Below are positions 19,745 to 29,797 of a DNA stretch of 30,065 nt, one piece after another. Where the stretch lies: positions 1 through 30,065 of the forward strand of contig JAGFNK010000614.1 in the NCBI GenBank assembly GCA_025769875.1. Direction: 5' to 3'. Origin of the DNA: Russula earlei. Taxonomy: Eukaryota; Basidiomycota; Agaricomycetes; Russulales; Russulaceae. Each line of letters starts with the position of its first letter. Position 1 is the first letter of the stretch. The notes under the pieces were generated by a model that saw only the letters and a list, made by a program, of their open reading frames with translations, was not told the origin of the DNA and did no database searches. The position numbers were made by a program, and so were the translations under genes.

Positions 19745-20678
19745 TCAGGAATTTGTTGGGGTGTGGATGGCGGTGGTCGGATCGTGGAACCTTTGCGTGT
19801 GGGAGCTCGGCGTCATCTCGTGATTTACGGGAATCCGCCGCAAATTCATCAAGATGTATTCGAGAAGCGGAGCCTCGATTTGGGCCATCAAGTTCTCCAG
19901 GTACTCTTGAGCGCCTTTGAACACCAGTCGGGTGAGAGCGGGGAAGACAGAGCGCGCGAGCGGAGATCGAGGTCGACTTTCCGAGTATAAGGGGGATTGG
20001 AATCCAAGGTAAAAGGTTTCCAGTCTGGACATGGCCGACAGCGCGGTGCCCAATTCCTGGGGCGAAATGTAACCGAAATCGGGAATCTCCCAAAGGTGGA
20101 GACGGACAAGTCGATTGGCAGATAAGAGCAGTTTGGGAATCCCTCGAACCGGACAATTTCTCAACCCCGAGATGTCGTAGGAGTGGGGCGGATCCGCCCA
20201 AGAACGAATCCGGAAGGGACGCCACAGTGCGTTCTACCCAGACCTCCAGAAATGTCAGCTCGGGGAATGGTTTCTGCATCGCCGCTGCCAATCTTTCCCA
20301 TAGTGATGTTGGAATAAGGCGAAACTCGACTTTACATATACGACTGTGATGCTCCGACTCGAGGGCACCAACCAGGTTGCTCCAGCACGAGTCAACGTAT
20401 GATCTCGAGGCTTGAGGTTGGATTAGCATCACCGGAATGACTGGCCAAACATTCAGTGTCTCAGACATTGGTCTTTTCCCTCTGTACTCAAGTCGCAGGT
20501 TCAGGCGACGTGGCGATGCAAACACGATAGATCGCCATCGTTGACATACGTGGACCAGTGTATGCCATCCGTTTGTCCGTATTCCGCAGAGATTCACACA
20601 GAAATGGAATATCTCCAAGAGGACATCATCGGGGAGCGTGTTGATTGTCTCTAGACTCCACTGGTCAGTGATCGTCAT
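19745..20678 (-). pseudogene. F-box/LRR-like gene copy 3, frameshifted and C-terminally truncated
   Basis: The ATG at 20678-20676 opens MTITDQWSLETINTLPDDVL, with the F-box and WHTLVHVCQRWRSIVFASPR. The frame holds to about 20165. There one extra A in GAGAAATTG (20157-20159 on the + strand), compared with GAGAATTG in copy 4, shifts it. The second frame resumes NCPVRGIPKLLLSANRLVRL and runs to a stop at 19745-19747. Similarity to copies 1, 2 and 4 ends near LLEY (about 19855), so the last third, including the conserved HPVAVHHW end, is missing. The first frame also stays open past the shift into unrelated sequence, to 19635. The copy is probably non-functional; a short F-box-only protein of about 175 residues in the family frame is possible. 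Confidence 0.8.
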
Positions 20679-20940
20679 GGACACTGAGTAACAAAGACAC
20701 ACCCTTGCGACGTTCACGAGGACTTGCTTCCAACGAGACTTGGGAGGGACCACCAATCGTAGTCGAGGAGCGGGCGGCGCAAGGCAATAATGACTGGACA
20801 AAGCCAGTGAGTGAGGAGAGGAGATAACGAAGAGGCCGGAGACGACCATGTGAAGCTTACTGACTTCGGGCATGGTCACACTCGCTCGACGTACGGGCGA
20901 ATGCTCCTCAGTTGGGATTGGGATGTAGCGTCTGGGGAAG
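20679..20940 (-). promoter_or_regulatory. Conserved 5' leader of F-box copy 3
   Basis: The reverse strand carries CAGACGCTACATCCC, GTCGAGCGAGTGTGACC, then ATGCCCGAAGTCAGTAAGCT as in copy 4. The reading frame from this upstream ATG is open into the F-box in both copies. CGAAGTCAGT also resembles a splice donor, so the leader might hold an intron. Confidence 0.65.
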
Positions 20941-21141
20941 GGGAACCCACGAGCCACCAGCAGCGGTAAAAGTGCGATGAAGGATGCCCTTTGCCCACCT
21001 GCGCAATCTGACACTTACACCGCAGTTGGCCGCGGGTCGTAAGATCGCCCAACAGCACCTCAGGAACACTAGGAACCGCAGAGAACAGGGATGGGACCAG
21101 TAAGGGACGTCTTTGGCGACCGCTCTCCCCTCTGAATTCAT

Positions 21142-21148
21142 GTATATA
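21142..21148 (-). promoter_or_regulatory. TATA-like box upstream of F-box copy 3
   Basis: TATATA in GGTTATATACATG (minus strand) lies about 465 bases before the MTITDQ start and about 265 before the MPEV start. It is the only TATA-like word in this leader. Confidence 0.35.
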
Positions 21149-21179
21149 ACCGCCGTACCTCTCCCCCACTATGACACCA

Positions 21180-21297
21180 TGTGACCTTCGGGAAACCGGC
21201 CCGGCTCGGTTCATGAATTTCATAGACCGGTCTGTTGGTTGTGGTTGCCCCACGGTCACTGGACCAGTTCAGACCAGTTTATAACCGGTCCAGACTG
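21180..21297. repeat. Cluster of GGTC/GACC palindromic words
   Basis: AGACCGGTCT, GGACCAGTTCAGACCAGT and AACCGGTCCAGAC lie within about 120 bases just before the CpG-poor island. GGACCGGACCGG at 5081 and GGTCCAATGGACC at 24956 are similar. They may be ends of small elements; too little was found to be sure. Confidence 0.35.
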
Positions 21298-21371
21298 CAC
21301 ATTTATAATGATGTAATGTAACATTAGGGGCATTCCAAGTACCCACTTATTGGGCACTTATTTTGTTACTC

Positions 21372-21434
21372 ATTTGTCACTTATTCACATTTTACTGCCA
21401 AATTGGCACTAAGTAACTGTAATAAGTGACAAAT
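21372..21434. repeat. Inverted repeat near the left edge of the island
   Basis: ATTTGTCACTTATT (21372-21385) is the exact complement of AATAAGTGACAAAT (21421-21434). Further CACTTATT and AATAAGTGACAAATAAGTAC words extend the similarity on both sides (21346-21450). It could be a terminal or subterminal repeat. Confidence 0.75.
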
Positions 21435-22244
21435 AAGTGACAAATAAGTACTACTCTGAAACCCCCCCTCCCAAGAATTCAACAATAAGTAGCAAATACA
21501 GTAATGACTTATTCTGAGCATCCATGGGTCCAGCATTCCCTTTGGCACCACATACTGAGTTTAAATTGCAAAGTTGACTCAGAAAGATTGAAGTCATCAT
21601 GGTGCACACTGTTCACCATGCCTGCCAAATCAAAATGGACATGCATTCTCAAGGATGTCTTGAACTATCATGTCCAGCAGAAGTGGGCTTGTACAAGAGA
21701 GGAGACAGGGAGAAAAGGGAAGTCTTGAGAGTCATTCACACAGGCAGATGGAGACAAAAGGGGAAACATGGGCACAAAAACTTGTTATTCAGAACAGTAG
21801 CTACTGGTCCTTATGTACTGTAGCTAATGTGAGAGGGAACTGGGTTCCCATCCTCAGTCAAAGTGTCTTGAGCAAGTCTTTGACCTTGTGCACATGTGAT
21901 CCCATCATCACAAAGGGGGGTGTGCATGTTCTGAGGTGTCATCATGCATTGGATTGCAGGTGCAGTGTGGGGAATGTGTTGTCACATGGTGTTCCCAGGC
22001 ATTGGCCATGTTCCTGTTATTGAGGGGTAAAAAGTGTTGCAGGGATCAGGTCAGACTGGGTATGGATGCATGCATGTTTTTGGTGACCACAGTGTTGAGG
22101 TGACAGGTGTAACAAGGCTAGGCTTTGAAAGAATATATAGTAGGAGGCTGTATGTACTGTGAAGGGTAAGAAGTGTTACTGGTGGCAATGAGTGGGCACT
22201 AGTCAGCATGCTCATGCATGTGCATGTGGGTGGTAGCATTGTTG

Positions 22245-22490
22245 GAGGTGGAGGAGTGGGTGTGTGTGTAGAGGGTGAGAGGTGGAGGGCTAGGTGTGTG
22301 TGTCAAAGGTGAGAGGTGGAGGGCATGGAGGCGTTTGCATGCTTGACATGGTGGTGAGAGAGAGGGACTTGCAGGCACATGTGTCAGGCATTTGGTGGTA
22401 ACATCATTGGAGGCAGAGGAGAGGGCGTGGAGGCATTTGTGTGTGTGATATAGTGAGAGAGAGGGAGTTGCATGTGTGCATGCCTGTCAT
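22245..22490 (+). repeat. GT/GA-rich imperfect tandem repeats
   Basis: GGTGAGAGGTGGAGGGC with TGTGTGTGT occurs twice about 45 bases apart (22270-22325). GGAGGC(G/A)TTTG through GAGAGAGAGGGA.TTGCA to TGTCA(G)GCATT recurs at about 22328 and 22429. TGCATG words are frequent. Confidence 0.6.
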
Positions 22491-22639
22491 TGTTGGTCAG
22501 GTTGAAAAAAAGAGGCTCTTGTCTTGCAGGTTGCCCTAGTGACTAAGTCAAGTGTGCACATGTTGCACCAAGATTGTGCAGGTGTGGGGTGAGGTGGGGT
22601 GGCCACTGTCAGCTCCCAGTTTTGCGACCTGAAGCAGCA

Positions 22640-23130
22640 AGTGGCAAGAGATGCCCAAAACTCACTCACTGGTTTGCCCATCCATGCAATGCCACCTATG
22701 ATGCCCCTCCCCTCCCGCCCCATGGTCCATGCTGTCTTCCAGTGGCTGACCCTGTGCCACACCTTCAGGCAGGCCAACAAACCTGGGCACCAGCTTGGGC
22801 TCTGCAGTGATTGTTGCATGCACATACATCTCTTGTGGGTCTGCAGTGGTGGTGGTGGCTGCTGGCCACTACAATGGGCCCAGCACATTGTGCTTGAATG
22901 CATCCCACTCCATCTCAAATTGGGACTTGGGCACCACCACATCATGGCCAATCTCCATGTCCTGGTCCATCCTGTCTTCCTCTTCATCTTGCACCCCCCC
23001 AGGAGGTCATGGTGGCATTAGCAGCAGGCATGCAGGATCTGAGAAAACATTGGCAGGGAAGGGATTGTCAAGACATGTACTGCTGATCACTAAGGACTCA
23101 GGAGCAGGTGGGCAAAGGTTGGAACAGACG
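22640..23130 (-). pseudogene. Decayed reading frame inside the CpG-depleted island
   Basis: One minus-strand frame stays open from about 23270 to 22643 except for TGA at 23009-23007 and TAG at 22871-22869. Its middle looks protein-like: an acidic run (QDEEEDRMDQDMEIGHDVVV), then PKSQFEMEWDAFKHNVLGPL, and after the TAG a segment with PQEMYVHATITAEPKLVPRF. Both stops could have arisen by C-to-T change. I do not recognise the family; the setting suggests a transposon protein. Other frames over the same bases are His/Trp/Cys-rich and less plausible. The true start and end are unknown. Confidence 0.4.
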
Positions 23131-23528
23131 GTAGGTGGTGTATAATGTGTTGAACAAGAGGATGAGCCAAACAATGAGGAGGTACCAGATGGGGACTGGT
23201 ACATGTTGCAGGAGGCAGAGGTGAAGGTTAGAGGCCAGTGCAGCAAGGGGACTTTAGACAAGGCAGTCATTGAAGAGTACCTTGAGGATGAGAGAAGTCT
23301 TTAGACAGAGCAGTTGTGGGGGAGTACCCTGAAAGAGGAGAGTATCACAAATGGACAGTCTGACAACTGCCATGTTACATTGGGGCTTATATACTAGTTA
23401 CAAGTCTGAGTATGAACTACAGGAAATAACGCAGACTTTTTGGAAAGCTCCAATTGGATGCAAGGGACATAAACTTGTTGTGTCAGACCTATAGGTGACT
23501 CAGGATGATTAGGGAGACTGTGGAGCAA

Positions 23529-23626
23529 TGACATCATAATGATATCACTTGTGGAGTGCTTAGTGAGCATATGACATCATAGTGGAGTTGCTCAATCAGC
23601 TATGATGTCAGTGGAGCTTTATGATG
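23529..23626. repeat. Cluster of ATGACATCAT / ATGATGTCAT words
   Basis: The word occurs four times within 100 bases, two in each orientation (near 23530, 23571, 23599 and 23617), so the segment can fold back. It resembles CRE-type half-sites, but in a decayed repeat context that is likely incidental. Confidence 0.5.
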
Positions 23627-24268
23627 TCATGCAGATCATTCTAGGAGGTCTGAGAGTCCATCCAGTGTTTTGGGATTCTGTGGCTGAGTGGCCGTGTGGC
23701 TGGCACATGGTGGGTTTCCCAAATAAGGAGGTGTCCAAGCAAGCCATAGAGACTTGGAGGACAATGATTCCTTGTGATGCATGCTTTTAGAAGGGAGTGG
23801 TCATTGGAAATAGAAGTGAGCAGACAATGTAAAGTGAAAGAGACTTCTTTGAGTGAAGCAGAACAATATATGGCCAGGTCCTGGCTTTGGTTCACAACAG
23901 GGATGAGATGCCATCTTGTGTTCTGTGGTGCACTGCCTCTTCCCAGGATGCCCAACCTCCATCACCATCATCATCATCACTTGACAGCATCCATATAGTT
24001 GAGGGTTGGATAGAGGCATAAGGGCCTGAGTGCATGAGCCACAGGGCCCACAGTGGGTAAGCAAATGGGAGACAGCTTGCATACTGAGTGGTGGTGTGAG
24101 AAAAAAAAAAGAAACCACACAAATGAAAACAGAATAATGCACACACAAATCCATTCCAGCTGAGTCAGAAATGTGGGTAATGAGGTGGAGGCTTGTCCAG
24201 GGAGGCAGGTAGTCATGTTGGCCATGGAGAGAGGTTTAGTGCATCAGCAAACGACAAAAATAATTCCC

Positions 24269-24809
24269 AGGTTTTCATTGGTTTCTGCTGGTTTCCCAGT
24301 TTCTGGAAACTGAAAACCCAGAAACTGGGAAACCTAGTAGACATCATGAATTACACTGGAAAACAATTCAAGTTTTCTATGGTCACATCGACCATCTGAG
24401 TGAGTGACGCTGGCACCTTGCACTGGAATGTGCAGACAATGATGGTGACAATGAATCCCTTCATCATGCTGATGCCTCAATGATATCTGCATTCCATGCT
24501 GATCTGTATATACCTGAGAGTCCCCTCAAGGCTTAGATCCATACCAGCTCGAATCAACTTCCAATTACATGTAGAAACAATGTATACCCTATTTCTGACC
24601 ATTTTCAGTGATTTTTTTCCTACTATATTATAGCTTCTACCAGTTTCCATACTTTCAACAGGTTTCTGTTAGTTTCTTAGGTTTCCATGAAAGATACTCT
24701 CAGGTTGTTTCCGGGAAACCAGACATGGGTTTCCCAGTCTCCCGGTTTCCCGGTTTCTGCTGGTTTTTTTCAGTTTCCTGAGGTGAGAAACCAATGGAAA
24801 CTAAAATCC
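24269..24809. mobile_element. MITE-like element with GGTTTC-rich terminal inverted repeats
   Basis: The left end (24276 on) reads CATTGGTTTCT, GGAAACTGAAAA, then CCAGAAACTGGGAAACC. The reverse complement of the right end (24798 back) reads CATTGGTTTCT, GGAAACTGAAAA, CCAGCAGAAACCGGGAAACC. The ends are therefore imperfect inverted repeats of about 60 bases around about 400 bases of non-coding sequence. Several of the few CG dinucleotides in the island fall in these GGTTTCCCGG words. No clear target-site duplication was found. Confidence 0.6.
24290..24334. repeat. Perfect 17-base hairpin in the left terminal repeat
   Basis: GGTTTCCCAGTTTCTGG (24290-24306) is exactly complementary to CCAGAAACTGGGAAACC (24318-24334), with an 11-base loop. 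Confidence 0.9.
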
Positions 24810-25092
24810 ATCTTTACTGATGTGGGAAGAAGAGGGGAGGAGAGGATGAGAGAGTGTGAGTGAATGAAACAAAAAACCCACCCCTGCAGATACCGCTGAC
24901 ACAGCTACAGTTTGGTTGCCATCAGTCCAGTCTGGTTGGGTCTGCAGTCTGATTTTGGTCCAATGGACCAGACTTTTAATCACTATGTAGGATGTACCAA
25001 ATAGGTCCTCACCACTATATCAGCCCACATTTGTCACATGACAAAATCTTTGTAAGCTACTATATATGGAAATGTCATAGTGGGGGAGAGGT

Positions 25093-25600
25093 GTCAGAGC
25101 TAGACTGCAGTCATTGTAACAATTGACATATGCACAGAGAAACTGCCCTCTGAGTGGTGTTGAAAAGCACACTGGCCCCATTGGGGCACCCACTAATGCC
25201 CCATGATTGGAGAGTTACCCCTTGCACATAAACTAGCAGATATGATTGAGTCTAATTAAGTATATAGTTTAATGATTTGGATATATGGTCATGCATTGCA
25301 TGGCAGCATGCATCATGCACACCCTTCCCTCTTTGGGGCACCTAGCCTCTCAAGTAGTATACATAAATACCAGGCTTCTCCCACACATATGTAGACCTCA
25401 GTTACTTCCCAGTAAAATGAGGTATGTAGTTACACATTGTCTGACCTACTGTTTGCTCACACCTAGACAGCTTGTACTGTCTAGGTAAACATACCCAATA
25501 CATTCCAGTTACTTCCCAGTAAACTGAGCTTGTACTGTCTAGTACCTCATGTGCATGTGCACATTAGCACCTGTTGGAATGGCCTCACTTCAAACCTTAA
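25093..25600 (+). mobile_element. LTR-like segment at the right side of the island
   Basis: A purine tract (AGTGGGGGAGAGG) precedes TGTCAGAGC at 25092-25100, as a polypurine tract precedes a 3' LTR. A TATA-like ATACATAAATACC follows near 25361. Internal duplications are CAGTTACTTCCCAGTAAA (25399-25416 and 25506-25523) and AGCTTGTACTGTCTAG (25469-25484 and 25527-25542). CTAGACAG..CTGTCTAG forms an 8-base inverted repeat. No second LTR, primer-binding site or target duplication was found, so the call is tentative. Confidence 0.35.
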
Positions 25601-25660
25601 CCCATGAGTTTACCACAAGTGGATGGAGGGATCATTAGCAATGGCCCTGAGGAAGCTCAT

Positions 25661-26314
25661 ACCACGAACCCTGAGAGAGCCCGATTGCGTCGAACCCACC
25701 CGATAGGCGGCGCAAGTGTTTCAATTACTCGGCGACGAGTTCCACCTGATCGTGGACGTTCCCGTACTGTTTAATGCGTGTAAGCACGGATCGCACTGAA
25801 GGATGGTGAGTGGAGATGGGGAAAGAGCTCAGGACGCACGTAAGTAGCTCGTCGATCATCCTTCGAGTCCGGGTCGATGAAGAATCGAGTTATGAATATG
25901 CCGAGCATTTCCTAGATTGACGACTGAAATTTGAGAATGTCGGGCGAGTCATATGGGACGGTTTCATCTACACACGGAGACCATTGAAGGGAGCAGAGCG
26001 GTACACACATAGCCCGTGCCAAATCACGAGGGGACAATGTTTAGAAGGTGCCAGCACGTCCTGTGCAGGGCTTTCAAGGGTCCCCACGATTTCAGAAACG
26101 AGAACGAGTACGCTCTGGTACTTCATGATGATTGTGCGACGATAACGACCGCCGACGGAAATCCGCAAACTCTCCTAATAAGCATGCTACGCTGCCGTCT
26201 GCTCTCGCGCTTCGATTCTGGGATATTCAAGCTGTCCGAGACTGGGCTCCATCACTCTCTTGTCGTTTAGCGTGGGCGGGCACAAGCGCCTCGCTCCGAG
26301 GCCGCTGTGCTATC
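25661..26314. other. CpG-normal spacer without a recognised gene
   Basis: CG dinucleotides return abruptly. Frames at 26016-26270 (+) and 26168-25968 (-) are short, and I recognise no domain. This may be a relic of a gene cut by the island. Confidence 0.35.
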
Positions 26315-26560
26315 TCAGAACGATAAAACGTAGGTTGTCTTGGGGCAGCCATTAAACACAACATCCTCTTTGAAGTAGTTAATTCGATGACATACAGTGA
26401 AGCCTGATGCCCTGGAAGGAGTCTCTTCCGGTGACCCATTTGTGCAGTGGTAGTCAACGGTCCAAAGGGAGAAGGCATCCGAAACGGCGCGCATTGAAGA
26501 GTATTGTAACGGAAGGCCGTTCGAATGACAGAACAAACGGAGGTGGAAGGTATAGTAGAG
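26315..26560 (-). pseudogene. Possible gene fragment, unidentified
   Basis: The minus-strand frame contains AFSLWTVDYHCTNGSPEETP, then SRASGFTVCHRINYFKEDVV and FNGCPKTTYVL before a stop at 26317-26315. Balanced composition and spaced cysteines make it more protein-like than neighbouring frames, and it could be an exon of a secreted protein. No family was recognised and no flanking exons were found. Confidence 0.3.
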
Positions 26561-26814
26561 GGGACAAAGAGAAACGGGATATCATAACGAAGGGACTAAT
26601 GATTCATGTCCAACCACGAGTCCTAGAAGGGGTGATGCGACGAATGAGACGCGAGCGCGTCAGGTGAGCAGGGGCGGTCGAGGCTGGGCGTGGTGACGAG
26701 GGGTATATGATCGACGGATAATGAAGATTGCGGAAGGGACACAAGTGAAAGAGAAAGTGGATGAACGGGGGTCGACGCGTGGCTGTGCGCTCTGGGCTGG
26801 CGATCGGTCCGAGC
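26561..26814. other. Spacer without a recognised gene
   Basis: Purine-rich plus strand with no supported feature. It ends at the 3' flank of F-box copy 4. Confidence 0.35.
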
Positions 26815-26908
26815 TTGGAGTCAGATAATGACAATGGCACAGAAGGTTAATGATATCAGATGCTAATTAGATGGGGAGCATCAAGAACTCGTCGATAATG
26901 CCTAGGTC
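26815..26908 (-). other. 3' flank of F-box copy 4, shared with copies 1 and 2
   Basis: Read on the minus strand: GACGAGTTCTTGATGCTCCC, then ATCTAATTAGCATCTGATAT. Similarity to copies 1 and 2 fades about 90 bases after the stop. Confidence 0.65.
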
Positions 26909-28270
26909 CTATCCCCAACGATGGACAGCCACAGGGTGACCAGAGAGTTTTCGCGCGGCGACGAATCGCTCAATATATTTCGGAACAGATTTAAATGGCT
27001 TGAGGCGCTTCAAGAAAATGTTCTGGAGCGCGGGTGAGACTTCTGTCACTCTTTCTTCCGCGAGCTCTTCCAGTGCTTGGCAGACATGTCGCCCAACTTG
27101 ATGGGATAGCCACAGATCCTTCACAGCAATGAACGGGTCCAGGAGTTCCAGCCATCGTGTGGTGTCCATGTCATCTGTCCAGCGTAAAGCATCGTCCACG
27201 ATCTTGAGTTGTACCAAATTGGAGAGGAGGGGAAGGGTTGAGCCGCAGACCTCAGAATGCCAATCCAAAAACTCGATGGACCAGATTACCAGCGAAAGAA
27301 ACCCATCTTTACGTCCGAAAATGGAAAATTGGATTCCATTCCCGAAACGGACAGTGCGCAAAGTTGCTCTGTCGCATGTCTTGAACGATTTTGTGTGACT
27401 GATCAACCGGTGGAGTTGTGGGAGGACAACGTCGGGGTCCATGAAGAATGTTATCTCGAGTGTGTTAAGAAAGGGAACCTCGACTTGGGCCAGTAAGTCC
27501 TCCAAGTACTCGTGAACGCCGCGGAACACAAGTTCTCTGAGCGCGGGGAGGACAGAGCGTGTGACCGGAGGTGGTCGACTTGCCGGATATAGAGGGGATT
27601 GGAATCCAAGGAAAAGGTCTTCAAGTCTGCACATGACCGACAGGGCGGTGACCAAATCCTGGGGAGAAATGTAACCGGAATGGGGAATATTCCAAAGGTT
27701 CAGAGAGTCAAGTTGATTGGCAGACAAAAGTAGTTTCGGCAGCCCTTGAACCGGACAATTCTCCAACCAGAGAAGTCGCAAAAGTGGGGCGGATCCACCC
27801 AAGAACGAATCCGGAAGTGACGTCACAGTGTTGCCATCTGCCCAAAACCACAGAGATGTCAGCTCCGGGAATGGTTTCTGCATCGCTGCTGCCAATCTTT
27901 CCCATCGAGATGATGGGATGTACCGCAAGTCGATATGACATATGCGATGGTGGTGCTCCGACTCGAGGGCACCAGTTACGTTTCCCCAGTAGCTCGAGGA
28001 TCGATCTTTCGAGTATTCTATCACCACAGGCAAGACTGGCCATACGTCCAACATCTCAGACATCGGTCTTTTTCCTGTGTACTCAAGTCGCAAGTTCAGG
28101 TGACGTGGCGATGCAAACACGATAGACCGCCATCTTTGACACACATGGACCAGTGCATGCCATCCGTTTTTCAAGTGATTCCGGTAGAAATGGAATATTT
28201 GCAGGAGGACGTCATCGGGGAGTGTGTAGATTGTCACCCGGTCTAAAATCAATTGGTCAGTGGTCGTCAT
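26909..28270 (-). CDS. F-box protein with LRR-like C-terminus, copy 4 (intact)
   Basis: An intronless frame begins MTTTDQLILDRVTIYTLPDD at 28270 and gives 453 residues. The same frame is open upstream to an ATG at 28462 (MPEVSKLH), which would give 517 residues. I prefer 28270, because MTxTDQ begins the conserved block and the upstream part aligns with leader DNA that is not open in copies 1 and 2. The F-box occupies about residues 12-57 (LPDDVLLQIFHFY, then WHALVHVCQRWRSIVFASPR). Repeated leucine-rich segments follow (SAPLLRLLWLENC, LDSLNLWNIP, LVTALSVMCRLEDL, VLPALRELVF), and the end HPVAVHRWG matches copy 1. The likely role is substrate recognition for an SCF ubiquitin ligase; the target is unknown. 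It is the most complete family member here together with copy 1. Confidence 0.87.
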   Translation of the reverse strand: MTTTDQLILDRVTIYTLPDDVLLQIFHFYRNHLKNGWHALVHVCQRWRSIVFASPRHLNLRLEYTGKRPMSEMLDVWPVLPVVIEYSKDRSSSYWGNVTGALESEHHHRICHIDLRYIPSSRWERLAAAMQKPFPELTSLWFWADGNTVTSLPDSFLGGSAPLLRLLWLENCPVQGLPKLLLSANQLDSLNLWNIPHSGYISPQDLVTALSVMCRLEDLFLGFQSPLYPASRPPPVTRSVLPALRELVFRGVHEYLEDLLAQVEVPFLNTLEITFFMDPDVVLPQLHRLISHTKSFKTCDRATLRTVRFGNGIQFSIFGRKDGFLSLVIWSIEFLDWHSEVCGSTLPLLSNLVQLKIVDDALRWTDDMDTTRWLELLDPFIAVKDLWLSHQVGRHVCQALEELAEERVTEVSPALQNIFLKRLKPFKSVPKYIERFVAARKLSGHPVAVHRWG

Positions 28271-28520
28271 GGCCGCTGAATAACAAAGACACACCCTGGC
28301 TAGGACCTGCTTCCAACGAGACTTGGGAAGGACCACCGATCGTAGTAGTAGTCGATGAGCGGGCGGCGCAAAGCAATAATGACTGGACAAAGCCAGTGAT
28401 TGAGGTGAGGCGATAACGGAGAGGCCGAAGACGACTGTGTGAAGCTTACTGACTTCGGGCATGGTCACACTCGCTTGACGTCACGGCACGGGCGGAAGCT
28501 CGTCGATGAGGATGTAGTGT
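28271..28520 (-). promoter_or_regulatory. Conserved 5' leader of F-box copy 4
   Basis: The minus strand carries CACTACATCCTCATCGACGA, GCCGTGACGTCAAGCGAGTG, then ATGCCCGAAGTCAGTAAGCT and TGGCTTTGTCCAGTCATTAT, matching the other copies. As in copy 3, the upstream ATG is in frame with the F-box. Confidence 0.65.
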
Positions 28521-28725
28521 TTGAGGGTGAGCGATTACTACGCCACCAACCATCGCAGCAGCACTAATACAAGATGAAGAGGCGCTCGTCACTGTATATC
28601 TGTTTATGCAACCGTTTATGTATACTTGGCCTTCAGCGAGTAAACATATACTAAACAGTTGGAGCCTTATATCTCGCTCCCCGACTCAGTCTCATCACCG
28701 CACCAGCGCCATCGCTCCAGCAAAC
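28521..28725 (+). promoter_or_regulatory. Likely former promoter and 5' UTR of the NDUFS7 copy
   Basis: A short intergenic segment lies between F-box copy 4 (leftward) and the NDUFS7 copy (rightward). It is pyrimidine-rich near the ATG (CTCCCCGACTCAGTCTCATC). No strong TATA box is visible. Confidence 0.3.
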
Positions 28726-29780
<1,055 letters not shown>

Positions 29781-29797
29781 ACTTTAAGCGGGCGGGG

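Larger units (their letters stand above)
21300..25660. mobile_element. CpG-depleted island of decayed transposon sequence
   Basis: Scanning by eye I find only about 15-20 CG dinucleotides in roughly 4.35 kb, where about 240 would be expected at this base composition. TG and CA words (TGCATG, CACATG, TGTGTG) are abundant. Both edges are abrupt: CG is common up to 21290 and again from about 25672 (CCACGAACC, GATTGCGTCGAACC). In fungi this pattern follows cytosine methylation and deamination or RIP-like mutation of repeats. Inside are a near-edge inverted repeat, GT-rich repeats, a decayed minus-strand frame, a MITE-like element and an LTR-like segment, each listed separately. No intact gene was found. 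Confidence 0.85.

Noticed and set aside
22487..22987. 166-codon minus-strand open frame in the island
   Set aside because: Rich in Trp, Cys, His and Met, as expected from TG/CA-rich DNA; the neighbouring frame with two stops looks more protein-like.
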